From Pelomonas sp. Root1444 (GTDB lineage: Bacteria > Pseudomonadota > Gammaproteobacteria > Burkholderiales > Burkholderiaceae_C), in NCBI RefSeq assembly GCF_001426885.1, contig NZ_LMFP01000028.1, positions 1,096,174-1,160,173 of the forward strand: a DNA stretch of 64,000 nucleotides. Reading direction: 5' to 3'. Under the pieces are notes generated by a model. It saw nothing but the letters and a program-made list of their open reading frames with translations. It made no database searches and was not told the DNA's origin. Positions 1-8,763 of the stretch are shown in pieces. How positions within the stretch are numbered: position 1 is the stretch's first letter; the number at the start of each line of letters is the position of its first letter. Both the position numbers and the translations under genes were made by a program.

Positions 1-3000
1 GGCCCGGCTTGTACTCGTCGAACACCGCACCGGGGAATTGCACATAGGTGCGGCTGATCGCGTCGGTGGCGTTCCACACGCTCAGGTTGATGCTGGTGTC
101 GTACTGGAAGCCGAAGGCCTGCTTCAGGTTGATGCCGGCCGAGGCGTCGATCTGGGTGCGCGCCGTCGTCCACATGTACGTGCCAGGCGAGGACAGGCCG
201 ACGCTGGCGTTGACGATGTGTTCCGAGGCGTACTGGCGCGACACGCGGAAGCTCAGGCCGTTGCGCTCGTAGTAGACGGTCAGGTTGTTGGTGCGCGGCG
301 GCACGCCGGCCACGGGGAGCGCGTTGGGCAGCGAGTCGGTCTGCTTGGTGTAGGTGTAGTTGGCCGTGAAGCCGAAGCCCTTGACCGGCAGCATGTCCAG
401 CGGCTGCTGCCAGGTGAGCTCCACACCGCGCACCTTGAGCTTGTCGGCGATGTTGATCGGCTCGGTGATCTCCACCAGGTGCTTGTCGCGGCCGCCGCTG
501 GCGTTGACCGCCTGCTGCTGCGCGTCCGTCAGGCCGATGGTGCCGTAGATCGCATCGAGCTGGGCCAGCGTGTAGGTCCGCAGGCGCGAGGCCGGGCGGC
601 CCGTCAAGTCCTTGCCGAAGCCGCTGACTGCCACATAGGCCTCACGGCTCATGTAGTACTCCAGCGCCAGGTCGAAATTGTTGGCCTTGAAGGGCTTGAG
701 GCTGGGATTGGTCAGGTTGCCCTGGCGAGCGCCCTGGTCGCCGATGGAAACGCGCGTCTGGCGCAGGTCGGCCGGGTTGGCGCGCGTCATGGACTTGGAC
801 GCCGACGCGCGGGCGATCAGGTCCGGCATCAGGTTGTAGGCCAGCGTGAACGAGGGCAGCAGGTTGGTGTACTTGATGGACTCGTAGGCCCACACGCCGG
901 TGTTGTCGTACAGGCCGCCGTTGGTCAGCGTGGCATTGCGCGGGTCGGCCTGGGCGGTCACCTCGCCGATGGTCTGCAGCGTGTCGGTGAAGCGCAGGCC
1001 GGCGTTGTAGCGCAGCGTGCGGTTGAAGGGGCGCAGCACGCCGCTGACCTCGGCATAGGCCGCGTCGACCACCTCGCGGATGTAGCCGCCGCTGCCATTG
1101 TTGAAGCCCTTGCGGATGTTGTCGCGGAAATACTGGTAGTCGGTGTCCTTCGCGAACTTGTCCCAGTTGACGGTGATGAAGCCCTGGTTGGAGGCCATCG
1201 CGTACTCGGGCACCCGTGAGTTGGGGACGACGGAACCCAGGTAGGCCAGCGCCGGCGCGCCGGCGGTCGAGCCGGTGCCGAAGCCCGGGTAGGCCGTCGC
1301 GGGCACCGCGCCGGTGGTGGTGCGGCCGTCGCAGCCGGGCGACTGCAGCTGCGTGTTGGGCTGGAAGAAGCGGTAGTTCATGTTGCCGCCGCAGGCGACG
1401 TTCATCCAGGCGTCGGCCACGCCGTAGCTGCGGTAGCGGCGCTCGATGTCGTCGCGCGCCACGCCGGCCTTGACGTTGAACTTCTCGTCGCCCCACTTCA
1501 CGTTCAGGCGGCCACCATCGGTCGTGTTGCGGCGGTCGTAGAGGTCCATGCGCAGGCCCGACAGGCCCTGCCCGGCCTGGTACCAGCCGAAGTTGGTCGG
1601 GTCGTTGATGTTGAGGTTGCTGCCGTAGATCGGCAGCTCGCCGGTGCGCGAGTTGTCGTAGGTGATGACGGAGTTGGGCGAGCGCGTGGCCAGCAGCACC
1701 GTGGGCATGTCACGGTAGAAGTCGCTGTAGGTCATGTTGAAGTGCGCGTCTATCGTCCAGTCGTCGTTGGGGCGCAGCTCGAATCCGGGGTTGAAGCTCC
1801 AGAACTTGGTCTTCTCCTCCATCGGCCGGAACTCCAGCGACCAGAAGGTGTTGGCGAAGGTGGCCTTGGTCAGCACGCAGCCGCTGGTGCAGTCGCTGCG
1901 GTCGAACTCCATGCCGATGGGGATGGGCGTGTTCGCACGGGTGCCGGCGTTCATCGCGTTGTAGGTCATCTTGTTGGACTTCTCGGCGGCCATCATGTCG
2001 AGGTAGAGGTCCCACTTCTCGTTGGGGCGCCACTGCAGGCTGACCACGCCGCTGGCGCGCTCGCGCTCGCCTTCGTAGTTCAGGTGGCGGCCCAGGCGGC
2101 CCATCAGCGCGTTGTCGATCTGCTTGATGTTGGCGCCCGGGTTCAGCGCCAGCAGCATGTCGCGGTTGATCTGCGCGCCGGGCACGAGGATGGGGCGGGC
2201 GAAGGCCGGCAGGTCGGCCAGCGCCAGGCCGGACGGCACCGTGTCGGGCGTGGACTGCGAGCCGCCGCCGGTGTTGTTGGGGTTGTCGCTGGCCAGCGCC
2301 TGGAAGGACTTGAGCTGGAAGTTGCGCATGTCCACCGTCTGGAAGCCGGTGGTCCTGTACTTGGTGTGGCCCCAGGCCGCGCCGACGAGGGCGCCGAACT
2401 CGCCGAAGGTGCTGGAGCGCCAGGTGTTGCTGACCAGCGCCGAGCCGGTATCGCTCAGCTTGCCCACCGTCTCGCGGTAGTTGCCGCTGAGCGTGAAGGC
2501 CGAGCGGAAGCCCTGCTTGTCGAAAGGCCGCACGCTGCGCATGTCGACCGTGCCGGCGATGCCGCCTTCCAGGATGCTGGCGCGCTGGCTCTTGTAGACC
2601 GTCGCGCTGCGGAACAGCTCCGACGGCAGGAAGTCCATGTCGACCTCACGGTTGGCGCTGATGTTGCCGCCCCAGGAGCCGGCCGAGGCCGACGCCATCG
2701 GCGCGCCGTTCAGCAGCACGCGGGTGAAGTTGGCGCCCATGCCGCGGATGGAGATGTTCATGCCCTCGCCGTCGATGGTGGCGCGGTTCACGCGCACGCC
2801 GGGGACGCGGGACAGCGAGTCGGCGATGCTGGCATCGGGGAACTTGCCGATGTCCTCGGCGAACACGGTCTCGCTCAGGCCCACGTCCTCGCGCTTCTCA
2901 CGGGCCGAATTGGCCAGCGAGCTGCGATAGCCGGTGACGGTCACGGTGTCCAGCGTGTTGGCCCTGGCCTGCGGGGCCGAAGCCGCGGCGGCGGGTGCGA

Positions 3001-3112
3001 CAGGGGTCTGCGCATAGGCGTGGCCGATCATCGCGGCGAGCGCCGTGGTAGCGAACACGTCACGTGCCCGGGCCATGCGGCGCTGCCCAGCGCCCATCGA
3101 AACTCCACTCAT
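1..3112 (-). CDS. TonB-dependent receptor, carbohydrate-linked type (3' end cut by window)
   Basis: This is an outer-membrane active-transport receptor that would take up oligosaccharides using TonB/ExbBD energy. About 1037 residues are visible with no stop, and the last visible residues (FDEYKPG) are typical of the final strands of the barrel, so only a few residues are missing. The start is the ATG at 3112, followed by a signal peptide ending near HAYA-QT. The plug domain follows (GYRSSLANSAREKRE, then EDIGKFPDASIADSLSRVPG, then ISIRGMG and EGGIAGTVDMRS), a pattern typical of the Xanthomonas/Caulobacter receptor family used for plant polysaccharides. It lies downstream of, and in the same direction as, the GDSL-GH43 gene but has its own 230-bp leader, so co-regulation is more likely than a single transcript. 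The substrate cannot be read from sequence; xylan or pectin fragments are inferred from the neighbours. Confidence 0.9.
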   Translation of the reverse strand, partial: MSGVSMGAGQRRMARARDVFATTALAAMIGHAYAQTPVAPAAAASAPQARANTLDTVTVTGYRSSLANSAREKREDVGLSETVFAEDIGKFPDASIADSLSRVPGVRVNRATIDGEGMNISIRGMGANFTRVLLNGAPMASASAGSWGGNISANREVDMDFLPSELFRSATVYKSQRASILEGGIAGTVDMRSVRPFDKQGFRSAFTLSGNYRETVGKLSDTGSALVSNTWRSSTFGEFGALVGAAWGHTKYRTTGFQTVDMRNFQLKSFQALASDNPNNTGGGSQSTPDTVPSGLALADLPAFARPILVPGAQINRDMLLALNPGANIKQIDNALMGRLGRHLNYEGERERASGVVSLQWRPNEKWDLYLDMMAAEKSNKMTYNAMNAGTRANTPIPIGMEFDRSDCTSGCVLTKATFANTFWSLEFRPMEEKTKFWSFNPGFELRPNDDWTIDAHFNMTYSDFYRDMPTVLLATRSPNSVITYDNSRTGELPIYGSNLNINDPTNFGWYQAGQGLSGLRMDLYDRRNTTDGGRLNVKWGDEKFNVKAGVARDDIERRYRSYGVADAWMNVACGGNMNYRFFQPNTQLQSPGCDGRTTTGAVPATAYPGFGTGSTAGAPALAYLGSVVPNSRVPEYAMASNQGFITVNWDKFAKDTDYQYFRDNIRKGFNNGSGGYIREVVDAAYAEVSGVLRPFNRTLRYNAGLRFTDTLQTIGEVTAQADPRNATLTNGGLYDNTGVWAYESIKYTNLLPSFTLAYNLMPDLIARASASKSMTRANPADLRQTRVSIGDQGARQGNLTNPSLKPFKANNFDLALEYYMSREAYVAVSGFGKDLTGRPASRLRTYTLAQLDAIYGTIGLTDAQQQAVNASGGRDKHLVEITEPINIADKLKVRGVELTWQQPLDMLPVKGFGFTANYTYTKQTDSLPNALPVAGVPPRTNNLTVYYERNGLSFRVSRQYASEHIVNASVGLSSPGTYMWTTARTQIDASAGINLKQAFGFQYDTSINLSVWNATDAISRTYVQFPGAVFDEYKPG

Positions 3113-3185
3113 GTCTCTCTCCTGTTTTGGCCCTGGCGGGCCTTTTGCTGTATGCGCTGCGACGGCGGCAGCCTGGCTCAAATAT

Positions 3186-3214
3186 TGGTTATCAAACAGA
3201 AATTGTTAACGCAA
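3186..3214 (-). promoter_or_regulatory. Candidate sigma70 promoter of the TonB receptor gene
   Basis: On the minus strand a -35-like TTGCGT (3214-3209) is followed, after exactly 17 bases, by a -10-like TAACCA (3191-3186). It lies about 75 bases upstream of the receptor start, in a locally AT-rich stretch within otherwise GC-rich DNA. It is predicted by eye only. Confidence 0.4.
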
Positions 3215-3217
3215 TCA
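3204..3217. promoter_or_regulatory. Candidate LacI-family operator in front of the TonB receptor
   Basis: TGTTAACGCAATCA fits the LacI-family pattern TGnTAnCGnTAnCA with one mismatch. It overlaps the -35 element of the predicted receptor promoter, where a repressor would block RNA polymerase. Similar sites precede the GDSL-GH43 gene at 6233-6269. No LacI-family regulator is encoded in the window. Confidence 0.35.
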
Positions 3218-3341
3218 TTTCAGTCTAGCCCTGCCGATTCTGTGCAGAGCCATGGTTTTCCCGAGGCGCGAAACGGCTGTGGCTTTGATGCCTAAAACGC
3301 TGTTTCACCGCCGCCGTCGCATCGCGCCCGGCGGCCCGGCG

Positions 3342-6221
3342 TCAAGGCCCCAGGGGCTCGAAATCGACCCACGCGAAGTCCGCCACCGCGGGCGCCGCTG
3401 TCGCGCTGAAGGCGAAGAGACCCAGGTAGACGCCGGTGAAGCCGGTCGAGGTCTCGGTGGAGAGCTGGTGCGTCGGAATGCGGCACAGCGGCTGCCAGTC
3501 GCGCCCGTGGTTTGCCCGGCGCCAGGCCAGCGTGTACTGGCTGGGCTCGGCCAGCACCTGCAGTTGCATCGGGCCGGGCGGCACGGCGGCGCTGGCGAGC
3601 ACGCGCGGCTGGCCGTTCAGCTGCTGCAGGCATTCGACGCGCCGCGCGGGCCCGCCCGTCAGGCGCAGCAACGCATGGTGGGATTCGTTCATCCGCAGCG
3701 CCAGGCCGGCGGCATCGCGGGCATCCGTCGGGTTGAAGTCCAGCTGCGTGGCAAAACGCTGGTTCAGGCGCTCCTGGCGCCGCCCCATGAAGGCCGGCGT
3801 GCCGATGGCGTCCAGCCCGGTGCGGCCACCGATGAGCCGCAACTGGCCCGGGCGGGCGGTCAGCGACCAGCGCTCTTTCGCGAAGGTGCGCAGGAAGGCC
3901 CAGTGCGGCGGCAGCTTGCGGTCGGGGGCGAAGGTCTCGCGCACCGGCGGCTGCGGCCAGGGCGCCCAACCGGGCAGGCCGCGCGTCGGCTGGGGCTGCG
4001 CCAGCATGCGGTTCTGGCCGAACTCGGGCCAGCCGTCCGCACGCCAGCGCACCGGTGCCAACAGCGTCTCCCGGCCGATGTGGTGGTGGCGCCCGCCGTC
4101 GGCGGCTTGCGGCCGGATGGCCAGCAGCGTGGCCCACCACTGACCCTGCGGCGTGGTCACCAGGTCCGCATGGCCCAGCGCCTGGAAGGGATGGTCGGGC
4201 AGGTTGCGGTGCGTCAGCACGGGGTTGTCCGGGTGCGGCTCGAACGGGCCCCACGGCGAGCGCGAGCGCGCCATCGTGATGCGGTGGTCGTACGACGTGC
4301 CACCCTCGGCGATCATCAGGTAGTACCAGCCGTTGCGCTTGTACAGGTGCGGTCCTTCGGGCCAGATGCCGCCCATGCCTTTCCACACCAGCCGCGGCTC
4401 CTCCAGCAAGCGGCCGGTCTTCAGGTCGACACGGGCCTGGTAGACACCGCCGTCGCGGCCGCCGCCATGGCGCGTGTAGTAGACGGTGCCGTCGTCATCG
4501 AAGAAGAACGACGGGTCCATGCCGAAGACCGGCTCCGGCAGCCGCACCGGGTCGGACCATTCGCCGGCCGGGTCGCTGGCGGTGATGAAGAAGTTGCCGA
4601 TGCCCTCGACATCGGTGGTCACGATGTAGAAGCGGCCGGCCTCGCAGCGGATGGTGGGCGCGAAGATGGCCTTGGAGCTCTTGCGGCCGACGAAGCTGAT
4701 CTGGCTCTCGCGCGACAAGGCGTTGCCGACGAGGCGCCAATGCACCAGGTCGCGGCTGTGATAGACCGGCAGGCCGGGCAGGTACTCGAAGGTGCTGGTG
4801 ACGAGATAGAAATCCTCGCCGGCCCGGCAGACGCTGGGGTCGGAGGCGAATCCGCTGATGACCGGGTTGTCGAACGTGGCCGGCATTGCCGCGGCCGAGG
4901 CGGCGCCTCCCTGGCCGCAGCGGCGGTCGAGAAACGCCAGCGGGAATGCATCCGCCATCGCGCGGTAGCCGGCCATCGACGGATGCAGGCCGTCGGCGTC
5001 GAGTTCGGCGCGCAGGTGCGTGGGGCGGGCGGGGTCGCGCGCCAGCGCGTCGAAGTCCAGCACGGCGTCGAAGCCGGCCTGCCGTATCCAGTCGTTGAGC
5101 GCCTGCCGGTCCGCCTCGTTCTCGGGCTTGGGCTGGTAGTAGCCGCTGCCGCCGTAAGGCATCACGGTGCCGACCATCAGGCAGACACCGCGCTCGCGGG
5201 CGCGCCGCGCCATCGCGTCAAAGCCAGCCTTCAACTCGCCCAGCAAGGCGGCGCGAGACTCCGGCGTCGTCGCCCGGCCACGATGGCTGATGCCGAGGTC
5301 GTTCACACCGATCATCACCACGGCATGGGTGGCACCGGTGCGGTCCAGCACGTCGCGGTCGAAGCGCGACAACACATGCGGGCCCAGGCCGTCGCGCAAC
5401 AGCCGGTTGCCGCCAATGCCCGTGTTCACCACGGCCGCATCGCGCGCTGCGGCAACCAGGCGCCGGGCCAGCATGTCCGTCCAGCGCTGGTAACTGCCCG
5501 GCGCCACGCCGTAGCCGTCGGTGATGGAGTCGCCGATGGCGACCAGCACGGGCTGGGGCGCCGCGACCCTCACATCCACCGCCGCCAGATGCCACCAGCC
5601 GTCGCGTGCGGCCGCCTCGGGCCACCGGGCCACATCGGCCTGGTTGCCCGCCACCGCCCAACTGCTGATGCGCGAGCCCGGGTGCACCGTCGCGATGGCA
5701 GGCTCGGCGCGCAGGTAGGTCTGCACCGCCAGGTCGGCCAGCCGCGGCACCGCCATTTCCACCGGGTCGCTCCAGGCCTCCGCGCCGGGCGCAAGGATCA
5801 GGTCGCGGCGCCCGCCGAAGGTCAACGCGCGCAGGCTGCCGGCCTGCAGCACGGGCGCTGCCGCACCGTCCGTCGCCGGCTGGACCATCGCCACGCTGGC
5901 CGCGCCGACCTCCAGCGGTTCCCGGCCGAAGGCATTGCTCAGCCGCACGCGCACCGCCCGGCCCGCCGCAGTCACACGCACCACCTGGCGCACCGTGGCC
6001 TCCCGCAGCGGCTGCTGCCAGACAGCCGGCACCGGCTTGCCCCCGCTGGCCTCGCCCGCGGCCGGGGCCCGCTGGTCCAGCTGGGCGCTGCCCCAAGCGG
6101 CCACCCAGCGGCCGGTGTCAGGTGGCGTCTCGCCCGGCCGCAGCGCGCACCCGGCAACCAGCAGCGCCACGCCGACGGCCATGCTCCACACGGCAGTTCC
6201 GAGTCGATTCGACACGCTCAC
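3342..6221 (-). CDS. Lipoprotein fusing SGNH/GDSL esterase and GH43 glycosidase
   Basis: This 959-residue, two-enzyme lipoprotein starts at GTG 6221, with GGAG six bases upstream. The lipobox is LVAG-C25, so the mature protein is probably lipid-anchored. Residues ~35-215 form a beta-rich accessory domain and ~225-430 an SGNH hydrolase: S232 in AIGDSITDG, GVND at ~305-308, and D410 and H413 in DGLHP. Residues ~450-750 form a GH43 five-bladed propeller with general base D461 (SDPS), D569 (GMDPS) and general acid E622 (WPEGPHLY). Residues ~760-959 resemble the C-terminal beta-sandwich of GH43 beta-xylosidases. Likely roles are removal of acyl (acetyl) groups and of xylose or arabinose from the same hemicellulose or pectin side chains. 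Exact specificity is inferred. It is next to a TonB receptor and preceded by tandem LacI-type sites. Confidence 0.88.
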   Translation of the reverse strand: MSVSNRLGTAVWSMAVGVALLVAGCALRPGETPPDTGRWVAAWGSAQLDQRAPAAGEASGGKPVPAVWQQPLREATVRQVVRVTAAGRAVRVRLSNAFGREPLEVGAASVAMVQPATDGAAAPVLQAGSLRALTFGGRRDLILAPGAEAWSDPVEMAVPRLADLAVQTYLRAEPAIATVHPGSRISSWAVAGNQADVARWPEAAARDGWWHLAAVDVRVAAPQPVLVAIGDSITDGYGVAPGSYQRWTDMLARRLVAAARDAAVVNTGIGGNRLLRDGLGPHVLSRFDRDVLDRTGATHAVVMIGVNDLGISHRGRATTPESRAALLGELKAGFDAMARRARERGVCLMVGTVMPYGGSGYYQPKPENEADRQALNDWIRQAGFDAVLDFDALARDPARPTHLRAELDADGLHPSMAGYRAMADAFPLAFLDRRCGQGGAASAAAMPATFDNPVISGFASDPSVCRAGEDFYLVTSTFEYLPGLPVYHSRDLVHWRLVGNALSRESQISFVGRKSSKAIFAPTIRCEAGRFYIVTTDVEGIGNFFITASDPAGEWSDPVRLPEPVFGMDPSFFFDDDGTVYYTRHGGGRDGGVYQARVDLKTGRLLEEPRLVWKGMGGIWPEGPHLYKRNGWYYLMIAEGGTSYDHRITMARSRSPWGPFEPHPDNPVLTHRNLPDHPFQALGHADLVTTPQGQWWATLLAIRPQAADGGRHHHIGRETLLAPVRWRADGWPEFGQNRMLAQPQPTRGLPGWAPWPQPPVRETFAPDRKLPPHWAFLRTFAKERWSLTARPGQLRLIGGRTGLDAIGTPAFMGRRQERLNQRFATQLDFNPTDARDAAGLALRMNESHHALLRLTGGPARRVECLQQLNGQPRVLASAAVPPGPMQLQVLAEPSQYTLAWRRANHGRDWQPLCRIPTHQLSTETSTGFTGVYLGLFAFSATAAPAVADFAWVDFEPLGP

Positions 6222-6232
6222 GTCGTCTCCAG

Positions 6233-6269
6233 ATTGTTATGCGTATCAATTAATGATAGCGATAACAAT
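6233..6269. promoter_or_regulatory. Tandem LacI-type operators in a 37-bp palindrome
   Basis: Two 14-mers, TGTTATGCGTATCA (6235-6248) and TGATAGCGATAACA (6254-6267), face each other with centres 19 bp apart. The whole forms a near-perfect palindrome with arms ATTGTTAT / ATAACAAT and TATCA / TGATA around ATTAA. The second 14-mer fits the LacI-family pattern TGnTAnCGnTAnCA exactly; the first differs in its central dinucleotide. The block ends 12 bp from the GTG start of the GDSL-GH43 gene, so a bound repressor would probably cover its promoter or start region. Confidence 0.55.
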
Positions 6270-6375
6270 AACGGGGAGCGTGAGCGGGTTTGTACTTAAA
6301 CGAGGCGCCGACGCGAGCGCGGCCGGGCCCCCTCCGGGCCGAGCGCCGGGCCGCTCCCAAGCCGGCCCGCGCTGG

Positions 6376-6406
6376 CGATGCTTGAGGCTCGATGCCGCAA
6401 GCATCG
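6376..6406. repeat. Inverted repeat downstream of envZ
   Basis: A perfect 9-bp inverted repeat, CGATGCTTG / CAAGCATCG, with a 13-base loop, in the gap between the envZ stop and the GDSL-GH43 start. No U-run follows on either strand, so it is not a classical intrinsic terminator. Confidence 0.5.
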
Positions 6407-6426
6407 TCGTTCACCAAGGGGACCGA

Positions 6427-6460
6427 CCAGACTCGCTCGCGTCCAGCGATGCGAGTCTGG
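6427..6460. repeat. 10-bp perfect inverted repeat just past the envZ stop
   Basis: CCAGACTCGC / GCGAGTCTGG pair perfectly around a 14-base loop, 15 bases beyond the envZ stop codon. Together with the hairpin at 6376-6406 it would give the envZ transcript two strong 3' stem-loops, which could stabilise the mRNA end or assist termination. Confidence 0.5.
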
Positions 6461-6474
6461 GCGAGGGGGCAGCA

Positions 6475-7794
6475 TCACCCAGCTTGCAGCTTCAACACCG
6501 TGATGAGCCCGCCGCCCTCGGCGTTGCTGATGGACAGCTGGCCGCCCAGGCGCTGGACGGACTTCTCGACGATGGCCAGGCCCAGGCCCGCGCCGCTGGC
6601 TGCGGTGCGCGCCGCGTCGCCACGGTAGAACGGCGTCGTCAGGCGCGCCAGGCGGTCGGGCGGCACGCCAGGGCCATGGTCGCGCACACGCAGTTCCACC
6701 CAGGCGCCCTGGCGTGTCGCGCTGACGTCCACGCGCGCCGGCTCGCCCGGCTGGTGGCCGTAGCGGCGCGCGTTCTCGAACAGGTTGAGCAGCACGCGGC
6801 CCAGCTCCGTGTCGTCGACGAACACCTTCAACGCTGAACTGACCTGCACGCGGAAGCGGATCTGGTCCGGGTCGCGGAAGCCCTGCACCTCGCGCTCGAC
6901 GACGTCGCTCAGCCGCGTCTCGCGCAGCTGGGTCTCGTTGGGCCGCGCATAGTCCATGAACTTGCTGATGATGGCATCCAACTGGTCGATGTCCTGCGCC
7001 ATGAAATGACGGGCCTGCTCGTCGCTGACGCTCATCTCCGTCTCCAGCCGCAGCCGCGCCAGCGGCGTGCGCAGGTCGTGCGAGATGCCGGCCAGCATGA
7101 CGGCGCGGTCCTCCTCCAGCTTGGCCAGCTCGCGGGCCATGCGGTTGAAGCCCATGTTGACCTCGCGGATCTCGCTGGTCATCGTCGTCTCGTCCAGGCG
7201 CGAGTCATATTCGCCGTCACGGATGCGCCCGGCCGCGTCGGCCAGCTCGCGCAGCGGCTGGTTGATGAGGCGCGCGATCAGCGCCGAGCCCACCACGGTG
7301 GCCAGCAGCGCGATCAGCACCCACCACCAGTTGGTGGTCAGCGAGACGGACAGCGGCGTCGCGCTGGTGCGCAGCCAGAAGGCGTCCTCACCGACGATGT
7401 AGCGCACCCAGAGGCCCGACCGATCGTTGACGCTGCGCGCAATGACGGTGTCCGGCCCCAGCGTATGCGCCAGTTCGGCCGCGAGCTTCTTGGCGAAGGG
7501 GCTGGTGTCGTAGGGCAGCCAGCGGTCACTGGTCTCCGCGACGCGCACCTGCACCGTGTCGCCGCGCGACATCGACGTGATGACGGCCACGCGGTTGATC
7601 GGGTCGGTGTGCTCCAGCGCGATGCGGCTGAGCTTGACGAGGCCGGCCAGTTGCTCGGCCGCCTCCAGCGCCCGTGGCTCGGCCTCCAGCGCCTTGAAGG
7701 TCTGCTGCCAGGCCAGCACTGCGCCGGCCAGGAGCAGCGCCAGCCAGGCAAAGGTGCGCCAGAAGAGGTTGAGCGCGAGATGAGGACGGGCCAT
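6475..7794 (-). CDS. envZ: EnvZ-like sensor histidine kinase
   Basis: A 439-residue inner-membrane sensor kinase that would phosphorylate the OmpR-like regulator encoded just upstream. Visible parts: TM1 (~11-29), a periplasmic sensor region (~30-155), TM2 (~156-175), a HAMP linker (~177-230), the dimerisation box with phospho-accepting H239 (ISHDLRTPLARLRLE), and the ATP-binding domain with DHGPGVP and GAGLGLAIV boxes near the C-terminus. The HisKA sequence and length match the EnvZ family. It is the second gene of the pair, about 100 bp after ompR; the spacer holds an imperfect dyad repeat. In beta- and gammaproteobacteria such pairs respond to osmotic or envelope conditions; the signal here is inferred. 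Confidence 0.9.
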   Translation of the reverse strand: MARPHLALNLFWRTFAWLALLLAGAVLAWQQTFKALEAEPRALEAAEQLAGLVKLSRIALEHTDPINRVAVITSMSRGDTVQVRVAETSDRWLPYDTSPFAKKLAAELAHTLGPDTVIARSVNDRSGLWVRYIVGEDAFWLRTSATPLSVSLTTNWWWVLIALLATVVGSALIARLINQPLRELADAAGRIRDGEYDSRLDETTMTSEIREVNMGFNRMARELAKLEEDRAVMLAGISHDLRTPLARLRLETEMSVSDEQARHFMAQDIDQLDAIISKFMDYARPNETQLRETRLSDVVEREVQGFRDPDQIRFRVQVSSALKVFVDDTELGRVLLNLFENARRYGHQPGEPARVDVSATRQGAWVELRVRDHGPGVPPDRLARLTTPFYRGDAARTAASGAGLGLAIVEKSVQRLGGQLSISNAEGGGLITVLKLQAG

Positions 7795-7810
7795 GTACTA
7801 GATTCGGATG

Positions 7811-7876
7811 CAACCACTGAGGCCCGGAGCCACCGAGATAACTCCCATCCGGGCTGTCTCAGTGCCTCGGTGATTG
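7811..7876. repeat. Imperfect dyad repeat (CACnGAG-type) between ompR and envZ
   Basis: The left arm starting at 7811 (CAACCACTGAGGCCCGGAGC...) matches the reverse complement of the right arm ending at 7876 at about 20 of 27 positions. A related but diverged dyad lies at 31714-31786. Both resemble the widespread intergenic repeat built from CACAGAG units. It sits inside the ompR-envZ transcript, so it would fold as RNA. Confidence 0.5.
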
Positions 7877-7897
7877 CGTTCCCGGGATGGCTGCCGG

Positions 7898-8632
7898 TCA
7901 GCTGTTCTCGTCGGGAACGAAGACATAGCCCACGCCCCAGACGGTCTGGATGTAGCGCGGCTGCGCCGGGTCGGCCTCCAGCATCTTGCGCAGGCGCGAG
8001 ATCTGCACGTCCAGGCTGCGGTCGAACGGCTCGAACTCGCGGCCGCGGGCCAGTTGCGCCAGCTTGTCGCGCGACAACGGCTGGCGCGGGTGGCGCACCA
8101 GCGTCTTGAGCATCGAGAACTCGCCGGTCGTCAGCGGCAGCTGTTCACCGTTCTTGGTCAGCCGGCGCAGCGCCAGGTCGAATTCGAACGGGCCGAAAGT
8201 CACCGTCATCGGCTCCTTGCTCGGCGCGCCCGGGGCCTCGGGCGGCGGGCGGCGGCGCAGCACGGCATTGATGCGGGCCAGCAGCTCACGCGGGTTGAAG
8301 GGCTTGGCGAGGTAGTCGTCGGCGCCGACCTCCAGGCCGACGATGCGGTCCACGTCCTCCACCTTGGCCGTCAGCATGATGATGGGCGTCTGGTCGTTGG
8401 CTGCACGCAGGCGGCGGCAGACGGTCAGACCGTCCTCGCCCGGCAGCATCAAGTCCAGCACGATGAGATCCACGGTCTCGCGCGTCAGCTGCTTGTTCAA
8501 TGCCCGGCTGTCTTCGGCCAGCAGGACGTCGAAGCCTTCCTGGGTCAGATAGCGGCGCAGGAGGTCACGGATGCGGGCGTCGTCATCGACGACAAGGATT
8601 CGGTTCTGGCGCGGGTTCGCGGTGCTGTTCAT
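7898..8632 (-). CDS. ompR: OmpR-like response regulator
   Basis: A 244-residue response regulator. The receiver domain (~10-125) has the acidic pocket VVDDD, phospho-accepting D60 (LIVLDLMLPGEDG), the T in MLTAK and the K in LAKPF. The C-terminal winged-helix DNA-binding domain (~145-240) carries the family's typical YIQTVWGVGYVF ending. The start follows AGGA. It is the first gene of the ompR-envZ pair and is divergent from the SIMPL-domain gene. Confidence 0.93.
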   Translation of the reverse strand: MNSTANPRQNRILVVDDDARIRDLLRRYLTQEGFDVLLAEDSRALNKQLTRETVDLIVLDLMLPGEDGLTVCRRLRAANDQTPIIMLTAKVEDVDRIVGLEVGADDYLAKPFNPRELLARINAVLRRRPPPEAPGAPSKEPMTVTFGPFEFDLALRRLTKNGEQLPLTTGEFSMLKTLVRHPRQPLSRDKLAQLARGREFEPFDRSLDVQISRLRKMLEADPAQPRYIQTVWGVGYVFVPDENS

Positions 8633-8709
8633 CGCGGTTCCTGAATTTGTAACAGCGCCATTGTGTTCAGGTTTGAAACCCCGGCTTGTAGGACAGCAGG
8701 CATGGGTTA

Positions 8710-8726
8710 CAGATCGTTGCGATCTG
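8710..8726. promoter_or_regulatory. Perfect 7-bp inverted repeat between ompR and the SIMPL gene
   Basis: CAGATCG / CGATCTG separated by TTG, located in the 131-bp divergent intergenic region, 38 bp upstream of the SIMPL start. It could be a regulator-binding site shared by the two promoters; no known consensus is recognised. Confidence 0.35.
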
Positions 8727-8763
8727 GGCCGCTAAGCTGAACTGTTGTTCTTGAAGGAGTCTT

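Noticed and set aside
3252..6299. Plus-strand open frame of 1015 codons over the esterase-GH43 gene
   Set aside because: The minus strand encodes two recognisable enzyme domains with all catalytic residues; the plus-strand translation is Arg/His/Gly-rich and matches nothing.
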